From Loxodes magnus (Eukaryota; Ciliophora; Karyorelictea; Loxodida; Loxodidae), in NCBI GenBank assembly GCA_946699065.1, contig CAMPDV010000131.1:620001-684000 (forward strand): a DNA stretch of 64,000 nt. The letters are read 5' to 3'. Below are positions 22,001-33,859 of the stretch, one piece after another. The notes beneath the pieces are model-generated. The model worked only from the letters and a program-made list of their open reading frames with translations, did no database searches and had not been told where the DNA came from. The first letter of the stretch is position 1. Each line of letters begins with the position of its first letter. The position numbers and the translations under genes were made by a program.

Positions 22001-23719
22001 CTATATTTTCCACTTTCTCACAGTGCTGTCGTAACTTCCAGAGATTATCCACCTGTTATCCTTACTTATTGCCAAACTACTTACATAATCTGTATGTCCT
22101 GATAGAGTCTATAAACATTAACCTGTTGAGAAATTCCATATCTTGATTGTATTGTCACCACTTCCTGATATTAAAAACCTATTGTCAGACGTTAAAGCTA
22201 CTCCGTAAATCCAACCTGAATGTCCAGTCAAAGTTCTCATACAGCTTCCAGTCTAGAAATCCCAGATCTTTATCGTTTAGTAACTTCCCGATACAATTCA
22301 TTTCTTGTTACTTGATATTGCTACCGAGTAAACGTAATCCGTATGTCCAGTCAAAGTTCTCGTAAAGCTCCCAGTCTGGAAATCTCAGATCTTTATCGTT
22401 TAGTAACTTCCCTATACAATTCATTTCTGATCATTTGTTATTGCAACCGAGTAAACTCAATTCGTAATTCCAGTTAAAGTTCTTGTACATCTTCCAGTTT
22501 GGAAATCTCAAATCTTTATCGTTTTATCGTAACTTCCCGATACAATTCATTTCTGATCACTTGTTATTGCTACCGAGTAAACGTAATCAGTATGTCCGGT
22601 CAAAGTTCTCGTACATCTTCCAGTATGGAATTCCCAGATCTTTATTGTTGTATCAGGATATGCTGAACCAGATACAATTCATTTCTGGTCACATGTTATT
22701 GCTACCAAATTAACTGGACCTATATGTCCAGTCAAAGTTCTCATGCAGTTTCCAGTCTGGAAATCCCAGATCTTTATCGTTGCATCTACACTTCCTGATA
22801 CAATTCATTTCTGGTCATTTGTAATTGCTATCGATCTAACTCAATACGTATGTCCAGTCAATATTTAGTCTAAAAATATTAAAGAATTACCAAAACTCTA
22901 ATCATAATTTATTTATAAAATTTCTTATGCGTAAATAACATTCGCTTACTTATCATATTTATTTAAGACTTATTCTCTAATCTCATTTATTAACATTTTT
23001 ACCTCTTAAGCTTACTCGTTAATAGTTTTCATCATAATTACCTAACTACTCTCACTCCTTTCTGTTGTTACATTTATCATTTATGAGAGGTTTTGATATA
23101 CACTGTCTAACCTATTGTATATATGCTAGTTTTATTAACTCAACTACTAACTATTTATCGTTGTTATATTGTCCAACCTCAATTATATTTCTTGAACTAT
23201 CTTGCCTTTCCAATTTTTTAAATTACTATCATTTTCTTATGCCAAGCTCTTTACTTACTAGTAGTCTACTTAAAATACTTAATTTTTATTGCTCTCCTAT
23301 TAAACTTTATTTAGCAGCCATGTAAGATTTGATTAAATGTATTCTAAATTGCTAGATATCTATTTTGTTGATTAAACTTACTACTAATAGGTATTATTAA
23401 TCATAATTTCTATCATATCTTTTATATAATTACTTTAATAACTCCTTATATCTTTTGATTCATTTTACGTCTATTTAGTTAAGTTTTAAATTTAATCATC
23501 CGTTATCGTAACTTGACAACTCTAGTCTTATTATGTATTATTAATTTTATCTATCAGCAACTGCTAGATATTGTCTAACTTAACCTAAATACTTTATATT
23601 TTTTTATTATTTTCAATCGAATTATTCTTCATCAACTCTAAATCTTCTTTTAAAACTGTAACAACCTAAAATAAGACTATTGCTAATAAGATGATAAATA
23701 TATAGAATAAGCCATCCAT
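22001..23719 (-). CDS. Membrane-anchored coiled-coil protein with seven WD40 repeats
   Basis: The 1,719-nt frame starts at ATG 23,719 and reaches a TAG at 22,003-22,001, a candidate stop, giving about 572 residues. Start and end are in the same frame. Residues about 4-22 (LFYIFIILLAIVLFQVV) form one hydrophobic segment, a signal anchor or signal peptide. Residues about 25-285 are Gln/Asn-rich coiled coil with heptad-like Leu/Ile spacing. From about 286 come seven WD40 repeats, with GH-type starts near 22,850, 22,724, 22,593, 22,466, 22,339, 22,218 and 22,093, enough for one full propeller. The last repeat ends TVRKWKIQ, matching the RKW ending of the kinase-WD40 gene. The fourth unit has GIT instead of GHT, and one unit carries a two-residue insertion. 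Function unknown; a membrane-tethered scaffold is inferred. Confidence 0.8.
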
Positions 23720-23970
23720 AAAGCTTTTTAATTTAGATTAATTTTATTACATTCTTTAAATTATATTGCGCTTGTCAATTTATTCTACGTAATCTCCTTC
23801 AAAGTTATTTTATTATCTATTCCCCATTTATTTATTAATTCAATATATTTAAGCTTTATATACTAAAACGCTAAGAAAACTGATATTTTTAAAAAAATTG
23901 AAACATAATTTTTTCATTATTTTATAAACTTCTTTATATAACTAAAAATATATTAATTAATTAATTAAAT
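23720..23970. other. Upstream flank of the coiled-coil WD40 gene
   Basis: AT-rich 5' flank of the minus-strand gene, with an ATTA repeat near 23,951-23,966. It meets the 3' end of element E5 at about 23,976. No promoter motif can be assigned. Confidence 0.5.
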
Positions 23971-23975
23971 TAGAA

Positions 23976-25450
23976 TGGTATCACCATTGTTTGGTTCACC
24001 ATGAAAAAATAAAGAAACCAAATTTAATTATTAATAATAGTCTAGAAATGTTTCGAGCTTCATCTTCTCTTTGATTCTTATCTTCTTCTCTCCGTTTTTA
24101 TAATCAAAATAAATTGCCTTCACTCTTCAAATTCTTGTAATTCTTCCAAAGGCTGGAGTTAGAAGGGGCTGAGAACATTCAATATTTGTGTCAAATGACT
24201 CAATTAGGTTATCTTTTCTAAGTAATAATTATTTTTGATCTATGTCATTCTTTGTTGTTTTCTATTTCCTGATTAGAAAAGCGACATGTAAAATAAGGAT
24301 AACTCTTAGATCTTGATTTCGGTTCCCTCTAGTCGACCTCTCGTACCGATAGAGAGAACCCTCAAACAGGTAAGGTTTATCACACAATGGGCCCGTCCTT
24401 ACTTGTTTGTGATGGCATCTCTTGCAAGAGTATTTGCAATGGAGACATGACTGTACCAGATTACCTACTCGGTAGACTAGAAACTTGAATCCATTTAAAA
24501 AATGAATATATAAGTATAATAATAATAATATAAAATTTAAGTTTTCCATTTTGAGGTATTTCAATCCCGTCCGGAAGATAGCAGTTCATGCTCCCTGCTA
24601 TTAAATAAAATGTTTGGGATCTCCAATTTTAGCGAGATTGGTAACTTGGAATTTTCCAGATTTACCTTCCTCTCCTTTTCTGTTTTTATCTTATCTCATC
24701 TTTCTTGATTTTATAATTTTCTCCACTCTGACTGCAATACATTCGGTTTAATCTTGCTTCTTTTGATTCTTTATTCTTTTTTCTTGAATCCAATAGTTCA
24801 GTTTTTTCTGCTAGAATTTCTTATATTTCCGATATAAATGTCGCAGGTTTCCATAATAAAAATATTTTTTTCTAATATTTTTTATCTCTATTTCTTAAGG
24901 CTTTCTAATAATTTCTTCTTCAATCAACATTGGGTCACTTTGATGCTCTCTTATCTCCATTTTAAGTTGTAATTTTTGCTAGGTTCTTCTAAATTATATT
25001 TCCAATTTTTGTCTACTTCTATTGCTAGCTTTAAGATTGGTTGTTTTAATCGTATGAAATGCTTCAAAAAACATTTAAATATCTTTCCTGGGATATGAAT
25101 CTTAATTCGATTTCCTCTTGTTTGTTCAGATTCTCCATTAGTTTGTCATTGTCCTTTTTCAGCTTTCTGATCTCTTCCTGGAGGTTCAGTACCTCTTTGA
25201 TGAGCTATTCCATACTCATCTGGCCAGATGGATTAAACTCCGAGACCTCTTAGTGAAGAGCAGACTTTATCTACTTCCTTGGTTTCTCTTATGAGGTTGG
25301 AGTTGTTGCGTGTGTTGTTTTCTGAGCTTGCTTCTATTCCTCTCCAGGTTATTAGGATTTATAAAAAGGTTAGGGTTAAGGGAAAGAAAACTATCCAAGA
25401 TTGGCTTCAGGTTTCCTCTGCAACTTTTTGGAGATGTTGTAGAAACCTCT
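23976..25450 (-). mobile_element. Gag-type element E5 with a zinc knuckle that has lost its cysteines
   Basis: On the minus strand a frame from ATG 25,219 or 25,213 (MSMEQLIKEVLNLQEEIRKL) encodes a clear coiled coil. At 24,823-24,864 the reading is Y-F-Y-Y-G-N-L-R-H-L-Y-R-K-Y. This is the CX2CX4HX4C layout with all three Cys changed to Tyr (TAT) and the His kept. A conserved block FNSREHELLSS follows near 24,590-24,620, then a Cys/His-rich segment (SCLHCKYSCKRCHH, about 24,400-24,440). The 3' end is GGTGATACCA (plus strand 23,976-23,985), one base different from E4 and LINE C. Reading-frame changes and an internal ATT repeat indicate decay. Confidence 0.55.
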
Positions 25451-26456
25451 TTTGAATCCTTTAATTTTATAATTTTTTCCTAAAAAATATATAAAATAAC
25501 ACTAAATAAACTAAAAGGCATATTATATAATCATATTAATAAAAACTTAAACTAAAATGTTTGTAATATATTAAAGAATAATATAACAATCTATATAAAT
25601 AGAAATATTTATTTATTCCTTTACTTATATTTTATATATTAATTTTAACTTATTATTTAGACTATTATCATCATATTTTTAAATTAATATTTTAATAAAC
25701 AATAAAAATGGAATATTAAATTCCCTAGAAATCAGTTGACAACAACTCACCTGGCTAAGCCATTAAAGTTGGCTGTTAACTGAAAGAAGGGAAAACTCTT
25801 TTTTAACTAATTACTTTTCTTGATGAATAAACTACGAACTTTTAATCAATCATTAACACCATTTAACTTTTGATTTAATTCTAAAATTACCCGGGAAATT
25901 AATATCTTCTTAAAAAGAAAATCGAAACTGAAATATGGAAATATCAATAGAATGGAGGTTCTCTGTAACTCGAAGTTCAACTTTAAAGGGAACTATGTAT
26001 TATTCTTTAAAAGCAAATAACTAATGAAGAAATTCATGAATAAGCAATTCTTTCACATTAATCTAGCTGATCCTAATATACCAAAATAACTAATTCAACT
26101 TCAAATTTAAGAAAAATTATTCTATAAGCAATATAATAGCAACCATTATAAAATAAGAATAACAAGCACAAATACAATGAAATTGAATGATATTCTAAAT
26201 CTATTTCTAACTTTTATAAGCGAAAATATAAAAGAATTAACTTTAAACAACTAGAAATCAAATCCTATCCAATAATAAAAATAATATGCGAAATCACGGA
26301 ACAAGAAATTTTAAAATGACCGAATAAGATAAAATACTATGACTAAAATATCATTATAAGACATAAAACTTAAATAATATGCATATTCTGTGGCTAAGTG
26401 GGACACAAATTTGACTTCTGTAGAAGAATTTAAGAATAAAATTAGAATAAATGAAT

Positions 26457-26742
26457 AAAAAAGACAAAAAGACAAAAAGACAAAAAGACAAAAAGACAAA
26501 AAGACAAAAAGACAAAAAGACAAAAAGACAAAAAGACAAAAAGACAAAAAGACAAAAAGACAAAAAGACAAAAAGACAAAAAGACAAAAAGACAAAAAGA
26601 CAAAAAGACAAAAAGACAAAAAGACAAAAAGACAAAAAGACAAAAAGACAAAAAGACAAAAAGACAAAAAGACAAAAAGACAAAAAGACAAAAAGACAAA
26701 AAGACAAAAAGACAAAAAGACAAAAAGACAAAAAGACAAAAA
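26457..26742 (+). repeat. 8-bp tandem array (AAAAAGAC)n, about 35 copies
   Basis: The unit repeats almost perfectly. Because 8 is not a multiple of 3, all three plus frames read the same 8-residue Lys/Asp/Thr/Arg/Gln repeat. Unit loss or gain therefore changes the frame only downstream of the array. It lies about 35 bp after the zinc knuckle of E7, inside its coding frame. Confidence 0.95.
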
Positions 26743-27717
26743 GAGACGAAATCGAAGAGCGTCTAGAGTTTTAGACGCAAATAAATTTAAAAATCAGAAT
26801 TAGATAAAATAATTTTTTACAGTCAGCAACGAAACTTTAAGAATTAAAAAATTAATAGTAGCAAAGTAACTAGTAATAGTTTAATAAATTCTTAAACAAT
26901 AATTTAGTTATACAAGAAGAAATTCCAGAAAAAATAATTATAAGAACTAAAATAAAATATAAGATAACAAGCAGAAGCATTGAATAATATTTAAATATAG
27001 CAAGAAAAGAACGAAGAAGAAACAAAAGATCAAAAAAATTCACCTCCACTTTCTTAGAGAAAATTGTTTGAAAAAATAACCTTAAGAAATAGTAAGAAAA
27101 TAAGGAAATCTAAAAAATGAAAATAGCTGATTAATTTTAGGATATGACAAACAATGAAGAAGAATCAGGATGAATAATAATAAATTAAAAGCATTTAATT
27201 TCATTAATTAAAATAAAAAAGGCATCAAATAATATTGAAACAATATTGCTTAAAAGAATATTTAATAATTTTTCTTAAAAATAAATAATTTCCCTCTAAA
27301 AATCTAAAAACAATATGCCTATAAAAAATAACCAGAAGAAATAATAAAACTATAAAAATAAATAAATAATCAAGAAAAATAAATATAGGAGCTCAATGAA
27401 ATTAAAGAAATAATTAAAGATAATAATAAAGTGCTGTAAGAAAAATGAACACAATAAATAGATTATAATGACTTATTAGAGTAAGAAATCTAAAATCTAA
27501 ATATTAATTCAGAGATAGAAAAAGAACAATTTGAAATACAGATTACTAAAATAAGATAAAAAAAAGAAAATCTAAAACATGAATTAGAAAAAAATAAAAA
27601 TTAATAAAATATTTAAAATTTAAAAAATTTAAAAAACAAGTAAAGAGACAAATTTTTGTAAGAATAGATTAATGAAATCGAATAAAAATATTTAAAATAA
27701 TTGGAAGAAAAAGAGGT

Positions 27718-28545
27718 TAAATTAAATTAAAAATTTTATGGATAATGGAATGTTTCCTTAATAGGTCCATAATCCCCTGCATTACCTTTTACAGGGTCTC
27801 GGACTCGCCGGTGTCTCCACCCAAGTTCACTTCCGAGCTTTCCGAATGGTCTTGGAGTTATCTTTTTTCTTCAAAGCTAACCATCCGAGGAAGGATAAAA
27901 ATTTGTAAGTTCTTTCCAAATATTTTTTCTTATTTACCAATTCCTCCTACACTTTTTTCATAAGTGGAATAAACTGCCGCATATATAACATTTTTTCTCG
28001 AAAATTTTTTCTGTCGTCATAGGTCATTCTTCTATTACCATTGGATCATTATTTCTTTTTAGGTCTTATTCCTCTAATTTTCCTAGTCTCATTTTTATGT
28101 CCGTTATTTATTAAAATGCGTTTTCATACTTTAAGAAATCTGTTCCCATTTATTCATCAATTCTTACTATATCGCATTCTATTTCTTAATATCTGTTGTT
28201 AATGTCCTCTTTGGTCCCAAATTCATTATGCGGTCTCTCGTCCTCGACATGATCTTATAAGTCTTATTGTAAACTCATGGCATAATGTTCGAGGTTCTCT
28301 ACCTTATCAATGTAATCAAAAATGATTTAAACAAGAGAATTTTATCTTAGTTCATAAGTTGTTCGAAGGTGTAACTTTTTTTTGAAATTTTGGAAGGAAA
28401 TTATTTTTTTTTTGAGATTTTAAAATATAATTTCTTTTTTGTCTTTGTTTGAGTTTGTTAGAGCTGGAAAGATTGATCTAAGGAGCTACGAGAAGCCTTT
28501 TAGTCGAGAAAGCCTTTGTTCCATTCCGCCATCTTTTTTTTTTTA
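27718..28545 (-). mobile_element. Gag-only element E3 with 16-bp target-site duplication
   Basis: The 828-bp minus-strand insertion is flanked by TGGAAGAAAAAGAGGT at 27,702-27,717 and 28,546-28,561. Its 5' end is an A-run then ATGGCGGAATGG (ATG 28,532). It carries a coiled coil (FDYIDKVENLEHYAMSLQ from 28,320) and a CX2CX4HX4C knuckle CYICGSLFHLWKKC at 27,949-27,990, with Trp as TGA. The base composition is much less AT-rich than that of its host element, so it looks like a recent arrival of different origin. An A-run frame change separates the first ATG from the coiled-coil frame. No polymerase is present. Confidence 0.82.
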
Positions 28546-29399
28546 TGGAAGAAAAAGAGGTAGACATCAAATTTATTATTAAAGAATACACAAATAGGAA
28601 TCTTGAAATTAATAAGAAAAATTAACTAATAGAAGATAAGTAAAGCTAAGTTATTTAACTTCAGAGAAATTTAAGCAAATTAGTAGAAGAAAACAAGATT
28701 ATTAAGAATTAAAGCAACTCAACTTAAAATATACAATAATAAGAAATAATTTATTAACTATGAAAAAAGTAAATATAATTACTTAAATTGATAAATATAA
28801 TATTAAAGGCAATGTATTTCTTCTCAATTAAAAACTTTTTAGATATTTTCATAAGAAAATAACTAAAAGAAAAGAGAATCAACAGAAAATTTGGAAAATT
28901 TAGAGAAAAAGTGTGAATAATTCTGATACAAACGTAAAAAAGAAGACAAAAAAGCTATTAAAAGTATTTTAATATAAGATTTAAATTAAAAAAAAGGATA
29001 AATTAAAACTAAATAAAATTAATTCCATAAGATTTCAATAAATCTAGCACGTATATAAAATTAAGACTAAAAAAACACATAAAAATAAAATTTAGATTAA
29101 TAGTGATGATAAAAACTCACTATTAATAAAAAGTTAAAAGAGCTTGTTTAATATAACAACTATAAAAAAAATGTATTGACCTAAACATAGACTAAAAAAT
29201 ATAAAAAAGAATACCTAGAATATAAGAATAGTATAAATGAATTAAAAAAAGTTCGTAACAAGAAGAACATTTATTAAAAATAAAATAAAAGAGTTTCAAT
29301 ATTTAGAAATATTGGGACATACTTGTAATACTTATAACCTAGGCTATAAATATTGCAAATATGTTAAATATAAAAGTTTTATATTTGTCTATCAATTTT

Positions 29400-32300
29400 C
29401 TCTCTCTTTCTCTTGCTCTGACTTTATCAAATTCCTATTTTTCCAGCCTTTTTCTTGATTTTTATAAATATGATTAAAGTCGTTGGTTTCTTTAAGTACA
29501 TCATCTTGCTCTTAATAATTCAACTCGCTTCTTTTACATTTTGTAATGAAATATTTTGATTAACTTGCCAATTTTAGGAATTTGGTTTTTTGAGAAGCTC
29601 TTGTTTATATAGTTTTAGTCTTATAAAATTAATCTCATATGATCCTTTCCTTATAATATTTTATGACTTCCAAATTCCTAAATAATATCTTCATAGTATA
29701 TACAATTAAAAATATGTTCAAATTCATCATAATTTTCTCCACAGATACAAATTATACTATAATCAACATCAAGATGTCGCATACTAAGTTCCTATTAAAA
29801 ATTGTAAGAAAATGTCTTCAGTTTATAAATAGAAATAGTCACTTTAGCATACTACTTATTGTATTTAATATAAGTAACTTCAGGAAACACACTTAATTCA
29901 TTGTCAATTTGGCCAATAATTCTTTATGCAGTTTTCATAAGCGCGTTCCTTTAGAGATTTTCTTTAAAATATTTCTATTTAATTTTTAGTTCCAAATATT
30001 TGTTAAATTCTTTAGTGTTTCAAAACTGTTAAATATCAAAGTTATATAAATTGATGCATTTTCTTAAGTATTTCCAGTAAAGTAAATTGTACTAAATGGA
30101 TTTTTCTAACAAAAAAGCTAGATCTGAGTTAGGATTTTCTTTACTATGGATTATTAATTTTTAATAAAAACGCATTAACTTTTAAATTACCATATGTTTA
30201 AATGGAAGTCAATTCAATTCAATAAAACAAGATTCATTAAAAGTCGAATCCGATGATCTAAAAGCCTATCTTGCAATGAGTCTTTACGATTTAGTAATTT
30301 AATTTATTATTCCTTTAACTCCTGGAATGACAGGTCATGGAGTTATATCACATCCGTATTCAACTTTAGGGAAGACAAAAGTTCTACATATAGTTTTAAA
30401 GTTTAGTGGGCAAGTTATTCCATATTTAGAAAGTATAGTAGTAGCTCTTTAAATTGCTATCTTATATTTAGTGGCTACTGCTACACAATGTAATTTGTAA
30501 TTTTATTTGCTTCTAATTTAATATCCTAAATAAGTTACTTAATCTTTTTAATTAATTAGCATTCCATTGAGATTTAAATTAATAGTGTTTTTATGTTCAT
30601 TTTATTAGTTTTTTTTCATAAATTCTATTACTTCGCATTTTGCTATATTATTGTTAATTTTAATCATTCAAAAATTGTAATTGTGGCTTTTATCAATTTT
30701 TAAGCATTTTTTTAGTTTTCTGATAATTCAATTAAGTCATCAGGAAAAGCCCGAGGTACAAATGTTTTTGATAGTATTTTAAATCCTAGTTTCTTCTGGT
30801 TCTCTTCAAGGTATCTTACTATAATATCAAGTATAATATTGGAAGTATGGGCTGTGACTACTTCCTTGTAAGACTCCATTGTTATATTCTATTGTTTTTG
30901 TAGGGTATCCATCAATAATAAATCTTGCATCTATATTTAAATAAAAGGATTCAAAAGCCTATATCAATCTAAGAGGAAGCCTAAGTCTTCGAAGATGATC
31001 GAATAGTAATTATCTGCAAATACTATCAAACATTTTTTCAACATCGATCAGAATAGCTATTAATTATTTTTTCAGGGAAAATTTACGATGTAAATCAATA
31101 ATCTATTATATAGTTCAAATTTACTAAGTGGTTGATCGTTTAGACATAAATCCAAACTAAGCTTAGTGAATAATATTACGGTCTTGTATATATCCATAAA
31201 GTCATAAAGTGAGAGCTTTATCGTAAATTTTCAATAAACAATTTAATAAAGCTATAGGTCGTCAATTAGATCAAGTACTTTTGCTACCTTTTTTAAATAT
31301 TGGTAGGATATTAATTTTTTTCATTTCATTTGGAATATTTAGTAGTCTAAACATATTATTTATAAAACAAGTTACAATTTTATGCAATTCTTATCCTCCG
31401 TACTTAATATATTCTGCTTTCAATCCATCCTTACCAGAAGCCTTATTATTAGCAAGTTTGATTATTATTTGTTTAATTTCTTTTTCTGTAAAAGGAGTAA
31501 TTTCTTAAAGATTACTTAATTTCTGATTCACTACAAAAGGTTTGCTTTTATATATTGCATCTATTTTTCTATTGGAGAATTCTATATCATTTTCACTTAG
31601 AGTTGCATGTTTGTTAAAAACATTCTTTTCTCAATTATCAACAAATTACTATTATTAACTGAAACTTAAGTTCATTTAATTTCGTATTTTAGGATTTATC
31701 AAATTCTTAGCCTGCTTAAACATTATTTGGGCCTTTTTGTTAAGATCTAAATACTTTTTCTTTGCTTTCTATTTTTTCCATTTCCAAAATTAATAGAGAT
31801 ACTTCTTATAAGATTTATTTTTAATTTTATAAAGTCTAATTACTTCCTCATTATGTCTTCCATAAAGAATAAAGCTATTTTAATAAGAAATATTATCTTT
31901 TTTAGCTTAAGCAAATAATTTTGCCAAATAAGTGGGCATTTTATTGTAATTATTATATTTTTATATAATGCCAATAGCTTCTTCTGCATTGGAATTAATA
32001 ACTTCACATATAGATTAATATTATTAATCAGTGTTGTTCTAGTCTATTTATTAAAACTATTGATACTTTCCTTAAAACTAATTTTAATCATATCTCTTTG
32101 CTAAAGGATCCTATAGTTTTGAGATTTTAAAAACCGGCCGATATTCCTAATCTAAGTCAAACTGTCTAAATTTATAAACTAGGGTAATACTCAAGGGTAA
32201 ATGATCAGTTATTAAGCCTGAGTCTTAAATAACTATAAAATTAAGGAAATTATCTTTATTCAAATGTTAAGTTACTAAAAGTAACCATTACTAAAGCTTT

Positions 32301-33060
32301 TATTGTTAGCTCTATGAATAAAAGTATTATATTTCTATTCATTTAATACTACCAATTTATGTGCTGCAATTAAATCTAATAACCTTCGAGTGTTATCATT
32401 AATCGGTTACTATTTATTACTACCATATCCAGAAAGAAGAGCATTAAAATCTCCGCATAATATAGTAGGATTCTCAAAATCAAAATTTAAAATATTAGAA
32501 ATATATTCATAAGCTATTTCCTTAATCGTATTTGATTTATCATTGGTAGGTAGATAGCAAGATGCAATTGTTATATTCTCAATTCTAATACTTATAAAAT
32601 GTCCAGGAAGTTTAGAAAAATCTATTTGATTTTAACAAGAATCAAGTTAATTTTTAACTAATAGACATACGCCATCTGCCCGTTTACTAGCATTTTAATA
32701 ATAATTTTTATATTAGTTTATAATAATAGGAGCGTATTAGTCTTAAGTTCATGTTTCATTTATTGAGATAACGTCAAAATCGTTTGCTAGTACGAAATCT
32801 TAAATTCCTTATTATTTACTCGCTATTGAATTAATGTTAATATGTCCTATTTTAAGTTAATTAAAAGTCTGAGATCCACCAGAAAGTCCACTTTCATAAA
32901 TGCAAATACTTCTACTTCCTTACTTATTATTTTCTATTTGTATCTATTTTTTTTCCAAGCTCTGGATGTTGATGAAAAAACTGAATTAAAATGTATATTA
33001 CTTTTGGTGTATATTTCTTTAATAATTTTGTATCAATTGCTATTGTTTTCTTAATTCTAT
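29400..33060 (-). pseudogene. LINE-B ORF2 (APE endonuclease, RT), minus copy
   Basis: The APE domain looks complete on the minus strand: GHININ (about 32,850), SINETWTQ, YYQNASKRADGVCLLVK, ASCYLPTN, LCGDFNALLSGYG (GDFNA at 32,440-32,454) and NTFIHRANN. RT motifs follow: NNKASGKDGLKAEYIKYGG, ILPIFKKGSKS, WRPIALLNCLLKIYDKAL, QFGFMSKRSTTQQ, ILIDVEKMFDS and GVLQGSSHS. A frame change then occurs, and the catalytic box appears as RAFPDDLIELSE (about 30,719-30,755). Ala is replaced by Pro before the Asp pair, but both aspartates are kept. The C-terminal part extends to about 29,400. Trp of INETW and of the GSKS..WRP stretch is TGA. Confidence 0.82.
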
Positions 33061-33830
33061 CAATAGTGCCTCATTTCAATTCTTAATCAATTGTTACATT
33101 ACTTCCTTAAATATTATTTATTTCATATTATCCACGTCTCCATGAACCTTGTCTAATAAACTTCTAAAGTTAGGGAGATATTAAATTGAAATCATTTATT
33201 AATGAATCACATTCCTTTTGATTTTTGTAATTATTTATACATTTGGCAGAAAGATCTAAATTTTAGTCAATTTCATATTTACTTTTGAGAGCATTATTAT
33301 GTTGAGCTGCTAGTAAATAATAATTACAATAGGATTAATTATTAACTCCATGAATAAAAGCATTATATTCTTAATTGTTTCAAATTATTAATTTACTAGC
33401 TATTTAATTTATGATAATATGCTCTATTTTTATTTTTGAACCATCTTATGCTCCACCAAACAGGCCTCCCTTATAAATGCAAATATATTTAATTCCTTAT
33501 GAGTCTCTTTAAATATGTATAATTTCCTTTCTATATTCTGGGTGCTAGTGGAAAAACTAGATTAGAATGTAAATTACTTAGATCGTGTAAGATTGTAGTA
33601 GCTTTTAGTCTATTTTTATAATATTTGATGTACTATCTACAGTACCATGAGTTAATTCTTTATTAATTGTTACATATCTACCTCGAACACTACTTATTTC
33701 ATATTAATTTCTCCTCCACGAACCTTATCTTATGAAATTTTAAAGTTGCGGAGCAGTTAAATTAAAGTCTCTAATTAATTTGTTGCATTCTTATAACATT
33801 TTCTAATGTTCCATTGAACGTTTAGCTGGA
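32830..33830. repeat. Diverged tandem duplication of the 5' part of LINE B
   Basis: About 32,842-33,250 and 33,419-33,800 are diverged copies of one segment. Shared landmarks include TATAAATGCAAATA, TTTCATATTA and the AACCTTNTCT stretch. On the minus strand the segment encodes the region just upstream of APE (for example RYVTINKELTHGTVDST in the outer copy). It arose inside this copy or in its source element. Confidence 0.6.
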
Positions 33831-33859
33831 GGAAATAAATTGCTGTCTTTTTCGTGTTT

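Larger units (their letters stand above)
25708..29270 (+). mobile_element. Larger gag/coiled-coil element (E7), interrupted by E3
   Basis: It starts AAAAATGGAATATT, like the other gag elements. An N-terminal region resembling LINE ORF1 leads to a CX2CX4HX4C knuckle CIFCGQVGHKFDFC at 26,380-26,421. An 8-bp tandem array follows, then a very long Gln/Lys/Asn-rich coiled coil to about 29,100 (for example KQLEEKEVDIKFIIKEYTN across the E3 insertion site). Removing E3 and one TSD copy restores a continuous frame at that site. No polymerase was found. It may be the ORF1 part of a LINE whose ORF2 is missing, or a host coiled-coil gene fused to an element. Frame changes occur before the knuckle. Confidence 0.5.
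29275..33840 (-). mobile_element. LINE family B, minus-strand copy
   Basis: Endonuclease, RT and C-terminal region are recognisable and the 3' end matches the plus-strand copy at about 60,225-60,330. The 5' part contains an internal duplication (about 32,830-33,290 and 33,390-33,830). It abuts a LINE-A fragment at about 33,850. No flanking duplication was identified. RT carries frameshifts, so this copy is probably dead. Confidence 0.8.

Noticed and set aside
25369..25383. GGTTAGGGTTAAGGG, telomere-like
   Set aside because: Only two imperfect units, located in the 5' part of element E5, with no array.
26311..26739. Open frames on the minus strand made of a Phe/Cys/Leu/Val repeat
   Set aside because: They are the reverse complement of the 8-bp tandem array; every frame is open by composition.
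29663..29896. Plus-strand 77-codon frame
   Set aside because: It is antisense to the C-terminal part of the minus-strand LINE-B ORF2.
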